Shown here: one piece after another, positions 18,194 to 26,846 of the stretch
Layout: each line of letters begins with the position of its first letter
Position numbering within the stretch: position 1 is the first letter of the stretch
Origin: Brevibacterium sp. XM4083
Lineage (GTDB): Bacteria > Actinomycetota > Actinomycetes > Actinomycetales > Brevibacteriaceae
Direction: 5' to 3'
Assembly: GCF_006489205.2 (NCBI RefSeq)
Contig: NZ_VFYR02000002.1
Span: forward strand, 465,277 to 529,276
DNA: 64,000 bases
Translations under genes and position numbers: made by a program
Notes under the pieces: model-generated
The model's input: the letters and a program-made list of their open reading frames with translations, nothing else
Database searches by the model: none
Told to the model about the DNA's origin: nothing

Positions 18194-20029
18194 TCACGGG
18201 CCCACCCGGTAGACGACGACGCCTTCGCCGGAGAACACGGGCTCACCGAGCGCGGCGTCGAGGAGGCCTTCGAGCTCGCCGGTTCCGCCCGGGGTCAGCG
18301 GGGCCTCGGGCGCGAGGACGACGAAGTCGACGCCGTCGGCGCGCAGACCCTCGACCCCGGCGGTGACGGCCGGATCCGAGGCCGCCGGCACCGGGGCGCC
18401 GTTGAAGATCGTCGCCCGCAGCGCGGCATCGAGGTCGTCCTCGGGGGCCGAATAGATGATCGGCGAGCTCGGGCTCGACCCGATGAAGTACCCGCCGGTC
18501 TCCCGGTAGCGGAAATCGGCGACCGACTGCCACACCATCGCCTCGTCGGCGTGCGGTTCGGCCCACGCCAAGGGGCGCGGGAGGGTCTTGACGACGGATC
18601 CCTCCGGGATCACCTCGGCGATGGATCCGCTGTAGAAGTCCGGGACGTAGACCTCACGGGTCGGCTGGGCGCCGGGCATGACGACGACGGCGGACACGGC
18701 GAGGAGGGCGAGCATGCCGATGCCCGCCCGGGTGCTGCGGCGGTCGAGCGCCCACTGCAGTCCGCAGCCGAGGACCGCCCAGAGCGCGATCGTCGAGTGG
18801 AGGACGAGGCGCATCGGCAGGATGTTGTTGAGGACCGGGATCGCCTCGACGAGGGCGAAGGGACCCGCGCCGAGGAGGGGCTGACCGGCGAAGAGCACGG
18901 GCGACCCGAGGGAGAGGAGGAAGACGAGGGTGCCGGTGACGGCGGCGACGCGCACCGGCACGACCCATCTCCCCCGCCGTCCGAGGGTGAGGACGATGAT
19001 GGCCGCGGCCACGAGCGCGGGGACGCCGACGTACGCGCCGATCTCCGCGCCGTCGAGGTCCATGACGCGCGGCAGCGGCGACTCCCCGGTGCCGAAGAGC
19101 GTCGGCAGGCCCGGCACGATGGGGTCGAGGAGGTCGGTGTTCCACACGCCGTGCGGCCGGATCGCCCCCGACGGCGCGTTGGGCCCGGCCATCGTCATCA
19201 GCAGCGGCAGGGCCGCGAGCAGGGCGATGCCGGCGCCGACGAGGCCGCCGGTTCCCAGCCGCAGCCAGCCGGCCCGCGACAGCAGGGACCGACCGCCGAC
19301 GATGAGGGCGGCCAGGAAGCAGAGGAACGCGAGGAAGGTCCCGGCGAGCACCTCGGTGGAGACGTAGAACTGGAATCCGAGGACGACGCCGAGGCCGATG
19401 CTCGGCAGCCAGAAGCGGCGCCCGGCGGGCCGGCCGGTGCGCGGACCGGACAGAAGCGCGAGAACGAGGGCGGCGACGAGCGGCGGGGTCACGGCGAACG
19501 CGAGGTTCGGGTGGCCTGAGAGCTGCGCGATGACGTAGGAGGAGAAGCCGACGCCGGCCGCGGCAGCGAACGCGGGTCCGCGGCCCAGGAACCGGCGGAA
19601 GAGGATCGCGCAGGCCAGCGAATTGAGCACCGGGAGGCTGAGGATGAGGACGTTGTAGGCGATGATCGGCCCGGCCACCCACGTCAGCGGGGCGAGGAGG
19701 ATGGCGATGCCGGTCAGCGAGGTGTTCCAGGCGCCGTTGACGCCGCCGGCCAGCGCATTCATCGCCTCGGTGTAGAGGAAGCCGTCGCCGGTGCCGGCGA
19801 GCCCCCCGCCGAAGCCGAGGAGGCCGGCGAGCACCTCGGCGCCGTGGCCGAGCCACCAGATGAACAGCGAGGAGTCGTCGTTGCCGGCCGACACGGTGCC
19901 GCCCGGGTCGGCGGCGACCCCGCCGAAGACGGTGATGCTGCCGAGGGTGAGGGCGAGGGCGTACCACGCCCATGGTCGCAGTCGCGCATATGCAAAGGGC
20001 TCCCGGCCTGTCGGCCGGGAGCCCTTCAC
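18194..20029 (-). CDS. Polytopic membrane protein, unknown function (start uncertain)
   Basis: About 611 residues with roughly twelve hydrophobic spans followed by a ~170-residue probably extracytoplasmic C-terminal region (from about PGAQPTREVYVPDFY). The N-terminal layout, a membrane span then an acidic loop (GNDDSSLFIWWLGHG) and more spans, resembles GT-C-type or YfhO-like membrane proteins of the cell envelope, but no diagnostic motif is seen. The start is a problem: no in-frame ATG precedes the first span. GTG at 20029 lies inside the rpsA terminator hairpin, and the next GTG (19894) would delete span 1. It lies directly downstream of rpsA. The gene is real by codon pattern and membrane topology; its function is unassigned. 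Confidence 0.7.
   Translation of the reverse strand: MKGSRPTGREPFAYARLRPWAWYALALTLGSITVFGGVAADPGGTVSAGNDDSSLFIWWLGHGAEVLAGLLGFGGGLAGTGDGFLYTEAMNALAGGVNGAWNTSLTGIAILLAPLTWVAGPIIAYNVLILSLPVLNSLACAILFRRFLGRGPAFAAAAGVGFSSYVIAQLSGHPNLAFAVTPPLVAALVLALLSGPRTGRPAGRRFWLPSIGLGVVLGFQFYVSTEVLAGTFLAFLCFLAALIVGGRSLLSRAGWLRLGTGGLVGAGIALLAALPLLMTMAGPNAPSGAIRPHGVWNTDLLDPIVPGLPTLFGTGESPLPRVMDLDGAEIGAYVGVPALVAAAIIVLTLGRRGRWVVPVRVAAVTGTLVFLLSLGSPVLFAGQPLLGAGPFALVEAIPVLNNILPMRLVLHSTIALWAVLGCGLQWALDRRSTRAGIGMLALLAVSAVVVMPGAQPTREVYVPDFYSGSIAEVIPEGSVVKTLPRPLAWAEPHADEAMVWQSVADFRYRETGGYFIGSSPSSPIIYSAPEDDLDAALRATIFNGAPVPAASDPAVTAGVEGLRADGVDFVVLAPEAPLTPGGTGELEGLLDAALGEPVFSGEGVVVYRVGP
19995..20026 (-). terminator. rpsA intrinsic terminator
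   Basis: Perfect 14-bp stem AAGGGCTCCCGGCC with its complement and a 4-nt loop, 14 nt after the rpsA stop, followed by TTTGCAT on the minus strand. It overlaps the possible 5' end of the downstream membrane-protein gene. Confidence 0.8.
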
Positions 20030-20039
20030 TGCGCTGATA

Positions 20040-21518
20040 TCAGCTGCCTGCAAGCTTCTCACGCAGGGCTGCGAGTGCTTCGTCGCTGGCGAGCGTGCCT
20101 TCGTCGCCCGACTCCTCGGAGGAGAAGGACCCGGTGGCAGGAGCGGCGTCGGAGCCCGATTCCGCGGCGCCGGCCTCGGCGTCTGCGGCAATCGCCTTCG
20201 CGACCTGCTTCTTGTGCTCTTCCCAGCGGGACTGGGCGGCGGCGTACTGCTGCTCCCAGATCTCGCGCTGTGCCTCGAAGCCCTCGATCCATTCGTTGGT
20301 CTCGGGGTCGAAGCCTTCGGGGTACTTGTAGTTGCCGTCCTCGTCGTACTCCTGCGGCATGCCGTAGAGCGCGGGGTCGAGGAACTCTTCGGCCTCGGGG
20401 TCGACGCCTTCGTTCGCCTGCTTGAGCGAGAGCGAAATGCGGCGGCGCTCGAGGTCGATGTCGATGACCTTGACGTAGATCGTCTCGTCGACGGAGACGA
20501 CCTGCTCCGGGAGGTCGACGTGGCGCACGGCGAGCTCGGAGATGTGGACGAGGCCCTCGATGCCGTCTTCGACGCGCACGAACGCACCGAACGGAACGAG
20601 CTTGGTGACCTTGCCCGGCACGATCTGGCCGATGACGTGGGTCCGGGCGAAGTGCTGCCACGGATCTTCCTGCGTCGCCTTGAGCGAGAGCGAGACGCGC
20701 TCACGGTCCATGTCGACGTCGAGGACCTCGACGGTGACCTCGTCACCGACGGTGACGACCTCACCCGGGTGATCGATGTGCTTCCAGGACAGCTCCGAGA
20801 CGTGCACGAGTCCGTCGACACCACCGAGGTCGACGAAGGCACCGAAGTTGACGATCGAGGAGACGACGCCCGGACGGACCTGACCCTTCTGGAGGGTCTG
20901 GAGGAAGTCGTGGCGAACCTCGGACTGGGTCTGCTCGAGCCAGGCGCGGCGCGAGAGGACGACGTTGTTGCGGTTCTTGTCGAGTTCGATGATCTTCGCC
21001 TCGACCTGCTGCCCGATGTAAGGGGCGAGGTCGCGGACGCGACGCATCTCGACGAGCGAGGCGGGGAGGAAGCCGCGGAGGCCGATGTCGACGATCAGGC
21101 CGCCCTTGACGACCTCGATGACGGTGCCGGTGACGACGCCGTCCTCTTCCTTGATCTTCTCGATGTCGCCCCAGGCGCGCTCGTACTGCGCACGCTTCTT
21201 CGACAGCATGAGACGGCCCTCTTTGTCCTCCTTCTGGAGAACGAGTGCCTCGATGGGGTCCCCGACCTCGACGACTTCGCCGGGATCGACATCGTGCTTG
21301 ATGGAGAGTTCACGCGAAAGGACGACGCCTTCCGTCTTGTATCCGATGTCGACGAGGACCTCGTCGCGATCGACCTTGACGACGGTGCCTTCGACGATGT
21401 CGCCATCGTTGAAGTACTTGATCGTCTCGTCGACGGCGGCGAGGAAGTCCTCAGCGGTTCCGATGTCATTGACAGCGACCTGCTTCGGCTGCACCGATTC
21501 CGGCGTGGTGGTGGTCAT
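20040..21518 (-). CDS. rpsA: 30S ribosomal protein S1
   Basis: RNA-binding ribosomal protein that helps load mRNA onto the 30S subunit. The 492-residue product has four S1 repeats starting near residues 38 (DIVEGTVVKVDRDEVLVDIG), 126 (GVVTGTVIEVVKGGLIVDIG), 213 and 300, the usual four-domain actinobacterial form. A C-terminal Glu/Ala/Ser-rich tail follows (AEAGAAESGSDAAPATGS). The ATG at 21518 has GGAG 14-17 nt upstream. A TTGACA-17-ATACAA promoter lies about 105 bp upstream, and a strong hairpin follows the stop. Confidence 0.97.
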   Translation of the reverse strand: MTTTTPESVQPKQVAVNDIGTAEDFLAAVDETIKYFNDGDIVEGTVVKVDRDEVLVDIGYKTEGVVLSRELSIKHDVDPGEVVEVGDPIEALVLQKEDKEGRLMLSKKRAQYERAWGDIEKIKEEDGVVTGTVIEVVKGGLIVDIGLRGFLPASLVEMRRVRDLAPYIGQQVEAKIIELDKNRNNVVLSRRAWLEQTQSEVRHDFLQTLQKGQVRPGVVSSIVNFGAFVDLGGVDGLVHVSELSWKHIDHPGEVVTVGDEVTVEVLDVDMDRERVSLSLKATQEDPWQHFARTHVIGQIVPGKVTKLVPFGAFVRVEDGIEGLVHISELAVRHVDLPEQVVSVDETIYVKVIDIDLERRRISLSLKQANEGVDPEAEEFLDPALYGMPQEYDEDGNYKYPEGFDPETNEWIEGFEAQREIWEQQYAAAQSRWEEHKKQVAKAIAADAEAGAAESGSDAAPATGSFSSEESGDEGTLASDEALAALREKLAGS

Positions 21519-21622
21519 ATAGGTAGGGACTCCGATGGAATTGTGTCCCGGATCCGATACCCTTGATCTGCTGTGACACAGCGTGTGGGGAATCGCATCC
21601 GGTCTCGATTACGATTATGGAC

Positions 21623-21651
21623 TTGTATGCATACGCACATACGGTTGTCAA
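21623..21651 (-). promoter_or_regulatory. Sigma70-type promoter of rpsA
   Basis: Minus-strand TTGACA (21651-21646), a 17-nt spacer, and ATACAA (21628-21623), in a clearly AT-rich patch. It implies an rpsA leader of about 100 nt. It also lies in the 5' region of the divergent methyltransferase gene. Confidence 0.6.
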
Positions 21652-21724
21652 TACTAGCATCATTCAGGGCGTGAATGCACCCTCGGAATCCGAGGTGATC
21701 TGCCCGTTCGACCGCGGAGGACTC

Positions 21725-22564
21725 ATGAGCGACGGAAGCTATTCGACAGAGGTCATCAGCGGCGGGTACCTGCCCATCGACGAAGAGGCGTCAGTGCGCG
21801 CCAATCGCAGCTATTGGGACAACTCCGCCGAGGACTACCTCGCCGAGCACGGCAGCTTCCTCGGCGCCTCCGATTTCATCTGGTGTCCCGAGGGAATTCA
21901 CGAATCCGACGTCCATCTCCTCGGTGACGTCGCCCGCCGCCAGATCCTCGAAGTCGGGTGCGGGGCCGGCCAGTGCTCCCGCTGGCTCGCCGAAGAGGGG
22001 GCGATCGCCACCGGCATCGACGTCTCCGCGGGCATGCTCGAACAGGCCTCGCGCCTGCAGCGGGAGAATCCGCTGAGCGCCGACGCCACTCCCCCGACCT
22101 TCGTCCGCGCCGATGCCCGCCAGCTGCCGTTCGCGTCGAACAGCTTCGACATCGCGTTCTCCGCCTACGGGGCCCTCCCCTTCGTCAAGGACGCCGAGGT
22201 GGTCCTCGCCGAGGTGGCCCGCGTCGTCCGACCCGGCGGGAAGTGGGTGTTCTCGACGACGCATCCGATGCGCTGGATGTTCCCCGACGTGCCCGGAGAG
22301 AACGGGCTGACCGTCGAGTACTCGTACTTCGACCGGACCCCGTACGTCGAGATCGCCGCCGACGGTCAGCCCGTCTACGCCGAGCACCACCGGACGATGG
22401 GCGACTGGGTGAGCCTCCTCGTGGCCGCCGGCTTCCGGATCGACGCGGTCACCGAACCCGAGTGGCCCGACTCCAACGAGACGGCGTGGGGCGGCTGGTC
22501 GCCCCTGCGCGGTGCCCTCATGCCCGGCACCGTGATCTTCTCGACGACCCTTCCCGAGGCCTGA
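21725..22564 (+). CDS. Class I SAM-dependent methyltransferase
   Basis: A 279-residue UbiE/COQ5-like (methyltransf_11) enzyme. SAM-binding motif I is ILEVGCGAGQCSRWLAEEG near residue 76, followed by ATGIDVSAGMLEQA (motif I' acid Asp), FVRADARQLPFASNSFDIAFS (motifs II/III) and RVVRPGGKWVFSTTHP. C-terminal substrate-side residues (MRWMFPD, EYSYFDRTPYVE) match a common actinobacterial family of unassigned substrate. The ATG at 21725 is chosen for its adjacent GGAGG (21716-21720); earlier in-frame starts lack a ribosome site. Divergent from rpsA. Confidence 0.87.
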   Translation: MSDGSYSTEVISGGYLPIDEEASVRANRSYWDNSAEDYLAEHGSFLGASDFIWCPEGIHESDVHLLGDVARRQILEVGCGAGQCSRWLAEEGAIATGIDVSAGMLEQASRLQRENPLSADATPPTFVRADARQLPFASNSFDIAFSAYGALPFVKDAEVVLAEVARVVRPGGKWVFSTTHPMRWMFPDVPGENGLTVEYSYFDRTPYVEIAADGQPVYAEHHRTMGDWVSLLVAAGFRIDAVTEPEWPDSNETAWGGWSPLRGALMPGTVIFSTTLPEA

Positions 22565-22609
22565 CCCCTGCCCGAGGTCTGAACCCTGCCGGACGCCTGA
22601 CCCGTGCCT
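22557..22609. repeat. Three 18-bp repeats spanning the methyltransferase stop codon
   Basis: GAGGCCTGACCCCTGCCC, GAGGTCTGAACCCTGCCG and GACGCCTGACCCGTGCC follow each other directly. Each contains a TGA in the same frame, so the gene ends in three spaced in-frame stops. No gene is seen between 22610 and 22794 apart from the 76-bp repeat. Confidence 0.7.
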
Positions 22610-22644
22610 CGCACGGCCGCCTCGGCGCACCGCCGTCTCGGCGT

Positions 22645-22720
22645 AGCTTCCCCTCATTCAAGCGTTAGCGCGGATGGCGGGCCGTGCACGGGCCGCTATC
22701 CGCGCTCCGGCTTGATCGAG
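22645..22720. repeat. 76-bp palindromic intergenic repeat, copy 1
   Basis: Shares most positions with 23564-23639 in the same orientation; the common core is GCGTTAGCGCGGATGGCGGG. Inside, GCGGATGGCGGGCC (22670-22683) faces GGGCCGCTATCCGC (22690-22703) around a central GTGCAC, giving a long near-perfect hairpin. It lies 75 bp after the stop of the minus-strand DinB/MDMPI gene and could act as a terminator or REP-like element. Confidence 0.8.
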
Positions 22721-22794
22721 AGCGCGCCAACGCGATTTCCTCGTTGCCGCGAGTTCGAGAGCGGGGCGGCCGCGAACCTCGGTTGAGGACCTCG

Positions 22795-23409
22795 TCAGTC
22801 GAGGACGGAGAACCGGTCTCCGAGCGCGGTTCTGCCCGTCAGCGCCAGGAGCACGCGTTCTCCGTCGCCTCCGTGGACAGCCAGTCGGGCTGCGATACCG
22901 AGCGATTCGACCAAGGGACCTCGCGGCGCCGAAGCGGTGATTCCGGCAGCTGCGGCGATGTCGAGACCGTGCACGGTGAGTTCGAACGTCCGCGTCGGCA
23001 GATAGGCACTGAGCAGCATGGGGCCGGCGGCAGTCGTCATGACGCGGTCCTCAGCCGACTGAACGAGCGGGATGACCCGGTCGGCGATCTCGCTCAGCGC
23101 ACGCCCGAGGTCGCTGCCGAGGGCCTCACCGGCGGCAACGCCCCGCTCGAACACGGCACCCGGATCAGTGCTCGTCTGCGTGGCGACGAAGGCGAAGTAG
23201 GCCTCTGGGCTCTCAAGCGCCACCTCGTCGGCGGGAGCGGCCAGGTAGGCCTCAACGGTGAGCAGTGACCTGCTCGTGTGACCGACGAGGGCACGAAGAC
23301 TCCAGTCGCCCAGGCCGGGTCCGTCCCAGGCGCGCGGGTCGATGCGGCCGACGAGCGCCTCGACCCAGCGAGCAGCCTCGGCGAAATTCTCAACCAATCG
23401 CTCATCCAT
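22795..23409 (-). CDS. DinB/MDMPI-like maleylpyruvate isomerase-family protein
   Basis: A 204-residue four-helix-bundle protein of the mycothiol-dependent maleylpyruvate isomerase N-terminal (DinB-like) superfamily. Members often use mycothiol with a metal held by three His; here candidates are His in RALVGHTSRSLL and in ELTVHGLDIAAAAG. The opening NFAEAARWVEALVGRIDPRAWDGPGLGDWSLRALVGH pattern is typical of the TIGR03086-like group. Substrate unknown. The ATG at 23409 lies 6 nt after a TACACT box, implying a leaderless mRNA. The gene sits alone between two copies of a 76-bp palindromic repeat. Confidence 0.8.
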   Translation of the reverse strand: MDERLVENFAEAARWVEALVGRIDPRAWDGPGLGDWSLRALVGHTSRSLLTVEAYLAAPADEVALESPEAYFAFVATQTSTDPGAVFERGVAAGEALGSDLGRALSEIADRVIPLVQSAEDRVMTTAAGPMLLSAYLPTRTFELTVHGLDIAAAAGITASAPRGPLVESLGIAARLAVHGGDGERVLLALTGRTALGDRFSVLD

Positions 23410-23421
23410 GCCAGCAGTGTA
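23410..23421 (-). promoter_or_regulatory. Probable leaderless promoter of the DinB/MDMPI-like gene
   Basis: TACACT (23421 to 23416, minus strand), six nucleotides GCTGGC, then ATG. Same spacing as at uvrB and coaE. Confidence 0.55.
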
Positions 23422-23563
23422 GTCGGGTCCGCCGGACCGGAATCCCGCGCTCACGCAGGATCCTCGCGTTCACGCCGGGCCGCCTCGTCGCGCTCTTCTG
23501 TCGATCACACGTGCGCGCGAGAATCGGCCCGCCCACGACGCGATTTCCCCTCGTGCACGCGGC

Positions 23564-23639
23564 AGCTTCCCCTCGATCATGCGTTAGCGCGGATGGCGGG
23601 TCGTGCACGAGCCACCATCCGCACTCCGGCTTGATCGAG
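23564..23639. repeat. 76-bp palindromic intergenic repeat, copy 2
   Basis: Second copy of the repeat at 22645. Here the outer ends are perfect inverted repeats CTCGATCA and TGATCGAG, and GCGGATGGCGGGTC pairs with GAGCCACCATCCGC around GTGCAC. It begins 15 bp after the polA stop, where a terminator would be expected. Nothing else is seen in 23422-23653. Confidence 0.8.
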
Positions 23640-23653
23640 CGCCGCAGACGCCC

Positions 23654-26323
23654 TCAGTGGGCGGCGGCGTGCCAGGAGACGCCGGTGCCGACGTTGACGT
23701 CGAGCGGGACGTCGAGTTCGAACGCCGAGCCCATCTCCTCGGTGACGATGGCCGTGACCTCGTCGGCCTCCTCGGGGTGGAGGTCGACGATGATCTCGTC
23801 GTGGACCTGCAGCAGCATCCGGGACCGGAAGCCCTCGAGGCGGTCGGCGACCTTGAGCATGGCGATCTTCATGATGTCGGCCGCCGAGCCCTGGATCGGG
23901 GCGTTGAGCGCCGCGCGCTCGGCCATCTCGCGCAGCTGACGGCGGTCGCTGTGGAGTGCCGGCAGATAGCGCCGGCGGCCCATGATCGTCTCGGTGAAGC
24001 CGTTGTCCCTGGCCTGTTCGACGATCTCGTCGAGGTAGTCCTTGACGGCGCCGAAGCGCTCGAAGTACTGGTCCATGAGACCGCGGGCCTCGTCGACGCC
24101 GATCGCCAGCTGCTTCGACAGTCCGAATGCGGAGAGTCCGTAGACGAGGCCGTACGACATCGCCTTGACCTTCGAGCGCATCGTGGAATCGACCTCGTCG
24201 ATGCCGACGGAGAAGACCTTCGAGCCGACGTAGGAGTGGAGGTCCTCGCCGTCCTTGAACGCCTGGATGAGCGCGGCGTCCCCGGACAGATGGGCCATGA
24301 TCCGCATCTCGATCTGCGAGTAGTCGGCGGTGAGGAGCAGCCCGCCCGGCACGTTCGGGTCGGCGACGAAGACCTCCCGGATGCGTCGACCCGATTCCGT
24401 GCGCACGGGGATGTTCTGCAGGTTCGGGTCGAGCGAGGACAGGCGCCCGGTCGCAGCGACCGTCTGCTGATACGTCGTGTGGATGCGCCCGTCCTCGGCG
24501 ACGGTCTTGCCGAGGCCGACGACGGTCTGCTTGAGCTTCGTCGCGTCGCGGTGGGCGAGCAGATGCTGGAGGAACGGGTGCTCGGTCTTGACGAAGAGCT
24601 CGGCCAGCGCGTCCGCGTCGGTCGTGTACCCCGTCTTCGTCCGCTTCGTCTTCGGCATGTCGAGTTCGTCGAAGAGCACCGTCTGGAGCTGCTTCGGGGA
24701 GCCGAGGTTGACCTCGTGGCCGATCGCCTCGTACGCGAGTTCGGCACTGGCCTGCGCCTGCTTTGTGAAGTCCTCGACGAGTTCGGCCAGCCCCTTCTCG
24801 TCGATGGCGATGCCGGCGAGCTCCATGCCCGCGAGGACGGGCACGAGCGGCAGCTCGATGTCGCGGTAGACCTGGGTCATGTTCGCCTCGTCGATGGCCG
24901 TCGCGAGGATCTCGTGGACCTCGAGCAGGGCCGCGGCGTTGGCGCCGTGGGTGCGCGCGGTCGCGTCGGTGTCGAGGTCGAGGGCGAGCTGACCGTCCTT
25001 CGCCTCGGCGGGGGCGAGGTCGATGCCGGCGCGCTCGGCGGCGATGTCGCGCAGCTCGTAGCTGCGCTGATCGGGCACGAGGAGGTACGCGGCCAGGGCT
25101 GTGTCCCCGGCGACGTCGGTGAGGTCGATGCCCACCGAACGCAGGGCCTTGATCTGCACCTTCGAGGAGTGGAAGATGAGCGCGGCCTTCCGCAGGGCGG
25201 CTTCCAGGGCGCTGAGGTCGGCGTCGCTCGCCTCTCCCAGGTCGACCACCGAGGCGGTCCCCGGCTGCGCGGAGACCGCGAGGAACCGCACATCGCCGTG
25301 CCCGAGTTCGTACGTTCCGTCGGTGTCGAGGGCGAGGACATCCGCCTCGGCGATGGAGTCGAGGAGGGCGGGCACATCGACCGTCGCGACCTCGACCTCT
25401 CGGGCGGGTGCGGACTCCCCCGCCTCCGGGGTCGCGGCGTCGCCGAAGATCGCCGCGAGGCGCTTGCCGAGGGCCTGGAACTCGAGCTGGTCGAAGAGGC
25501 TGCTGAGCTCGGCCGGGTCGCCCTCGCCCCATTTCAGGTCGGCGAAGTCGAGGCCGAGGTCGAGGTCGTCGAGGAGCCGATTGAGGCGGTAGTTGCGTTC
25601 GACCTCGGGGATGTGGTCGCGCAGCTTCTCCCCCACCTTGCCGCCGATCTCGTCGGCGTGCTCGAGCACACCGGGCAGGTCGCCGTGGGCTGTGAGCCAT
25701 TTCGCAGCGGTCTTGTCCCCGACTCCGGGCACGCCGGGCAGGTTGTCGGCCTTCTCCCCGACGAGCGCGGCCAGGCCCCGGTAGTTGGCGGGGGTGACCC
25801 CGTACTTCTCCTCGATCGCCTCGGGCGTCATCCGCACGAGGTCGCTGACCCCGCGCTTGGGATAGAGGATCGTCACGGTGTCGGTCGAGAGCTGGAACGA
25901 GTCCTTGTCCCCGGTCATCACCTCGACCGCGGCACCGGCCTCGGTGCCCATCTTCGCCATTGTCGCAAGCGCGTCGTCGGCTTCGAAGCCCTCCTTCGTC
26001 ACAACCCGGATGCCCATGGCCGTGACAATGTCCTTGATGAGGTCGATCTGCGGGTGGAACTCCGGCGGGGTCTTCGCCCGCCCCGCCTTGTACTCCGGAT
26101 ACTCCTCGAGGCGGAACGTCTCCCGGCCGAGGTCGAAGGCGACGGCGACGTGGCTCGGCGATTCGTCGCGGAGGACGTTGATGAGCATCGAGATGAACCC
26201 GAAGATCGCGTTCGTCGTCTGGCCGGTGCTCGTGGAGAAGTTCTCCGCCGGGAGGGCGTGGAAGGCGCGGTAGGCCAGCGAGTGACCATCGATGAGCAGG
26301 AGGGATTCGTTAGCGTGACTCAC
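23654..26323 (-). CDS. polA: DNA polymerase I
   Basis: Fills gaps in excision repair and removes Okazaki primers. The 889-residue protein has an N-terminal 5' nuclease (LLLIDGHSLAYRAFHALP, VMTGDKDSFQL), a 3'-5' exonuclease-fold region around residues 320-480 in which VLALDTDGTYELG stands where active enzymes have a D-x-E motif, and a full polymerase domain: DYSQIEMRIMAHLSGD (motif A), RSKVKAMSYGLVYGLSAFGL (motif B) and LLQVHDEIIVD (motif C). Proofreading is therefore probably lost, as in many actinobacteria. I chose GTG at 26323, 7 nt after TAGGCT; an upstream in-frame ATG would precede that box. Confidence 0.96.
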   Translation of the reverse strand: MSHANESLLLIDGHSLAYRAFHALPAENFSTSTGQTTNAIFGFISMLINVLRDESPSHVAVAFDLGRETFRLEEYPEYKAGRAKTPPEFHPQIDLIKDIVTAMGIRVVTKEGFEADDALATMAKMGTEAGAAVEVMTGDKDSFQLSTDTVTILYPKRGVSDLVRMTPEAIEEKYGVTPANYRGLAALVGEKADNLPGVPGVGDKTAAKWLTAHGDLPGVLEHADEIGGKVGEKLRDHIPEVERNYRLNRLLDDLDLGLDFADLKWGEGDPAELSSLFDQLEFQALGKRLAAIFGDAATPEAGESAPAREVEVATVDVPALLDSIAEADVLALDTDGTYELGHGDVRFLAVSAQPGTASVVDLGEASDADLSALEAALRKAALIFHSSKVQIKALRSVGIDLTDVAGDTALAAYLLVPDQRSYELRDIAAERAGIDLAPAEAKDGQLALDLDTDATARTHGANAAALLEVHEILATAIDEANMTQVYRDIELPLVPVLAGMELAGIAIDEKGLAELVEDFTKQAQASAELAYEAIGHEVNLGSPKQLQTVLFDELDMPKTKRTKTGYTTDADALAELFVKTEHPFLQHLLAHRDATKLKQTVVGLGKTVAEDGRIHTTYQQTVAATGRLSSLDPNLQNIPVRTESGRRIREVFVADPNVPGGLLLTADYSQIEMRIMAHLSGDAALIQAFKDGEDLHSYVGSKVFSVGIDEVDSTMRSKVKAMSYGLVYGLSAFGLSKQLAIGVDEARGLMDQYFERFGAVKDYLDEIVEQARDNGFTETIMGRRRYLPALHSDRRQLREMAERAALNAPIQGSAADIMKIAMLKVADRLEGFRSRMLLQVHDEIIVDLHPEEADEVTAIVTEEMGSAFELDVPLDVNVGTGVSWHAAAH

Positions 26324-26340
26324 ATGCCTTAGCCTAGCGT
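26324..26340. promoter_or_regulatory. Overlapping divergent promoters of polA and the thioesterase gene
   Basis: Minus strand: TAGGCT (26336-26331) lies 7 nt before the polA GTG, a leaderless arrangement. Plus strand: TAGCGT (26335-26340) can serve the thioesterase gene (ribosome site AAGGAG 26357-26362, ATG 26367). The two hexamers overlap by two bases, so the promoters may exclude each other. Confidence 0.5.
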
Positions 26341-26366
26341 TCATCACGGACATGAGAAGGAGATCA

Positions 26367-26825
26367 ATGGTGGTTCCGCACGTATCGCTGACAGCAGAGA
26401 CGACCGAGGACGAGGCGCGGGTCATGCTCGACCAGCTCAATGCCCAGGGCGCCGGCGGCGGCCTGGCCAACCGGATGGGCATCGCGTTCACCGGCATCAG
26501 CTTCGACTGGATGAGCGCGACGGTCCCGGTCGCGGGCAACACGCAGCCGATGGGCCTCTTCCACGGCGGCGGTCACGTCGTCCTCGCGGAGTCGCTCGCG
26601 TCGATGCATGCGTTCCTCACCAGCGGCGGGAAGAACGTCGTCGGCGTCGATCTCAACGCGACCCATCTGCGGGCGATGCGCGGCGAGCTCGTCACCGGGC
26701 GCGCCGAGGTGCTCCACCGCGGCCGCACGCTCATGTCCCACGAGGTGAGGATGACCGATGAGGAGGGCCGGCTGCTCTCGATCGTGCGGATCACGAACAT
26801 GATCCTCGCCTCGAAGGCGCAGTAG
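26367..26825 (+). CDS. PaaI-type hotdog-fold thioesterase
   Basis: A 152-residue hotdog protein, probably hydrolysing an aryl- or acyl-CoA thioester. Conserved elements: GIAFTGISFDWMSATVPV then NTQPMGLFHGGGHVVLAESLAS (the HGG-type active-site helix with downstream acid Glu), VGVDLNATHLRAMRGELVTG and a C-terminal VRITNMILA strand. ATG 26367 is preferred over an upstream ATG at 26352 because AAGGAG lies 4 nt before it. It stands alone, divergent from polA. The substrate cannot be told; proofreading thioesterases of the EntH/PaaI kind are equally possible. Confidence 0.85.
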   Translation: MVVPHVSLTAETTEDEARVMLDQLNAQGAGGGLANRMGIAFTGISFDWMSATVPVAGNTQPMGLFHGGGHVVLAESLASMHAFLTSGGKNVVGVDLNATHLRAMRGELVTGRAEVLHRGRTLMSHEVRMTDEEGRLLSIVRITNMILASKAQ

Positions 26826-26846
26826 CTCGCCCGGCGGTCGGGTGAG

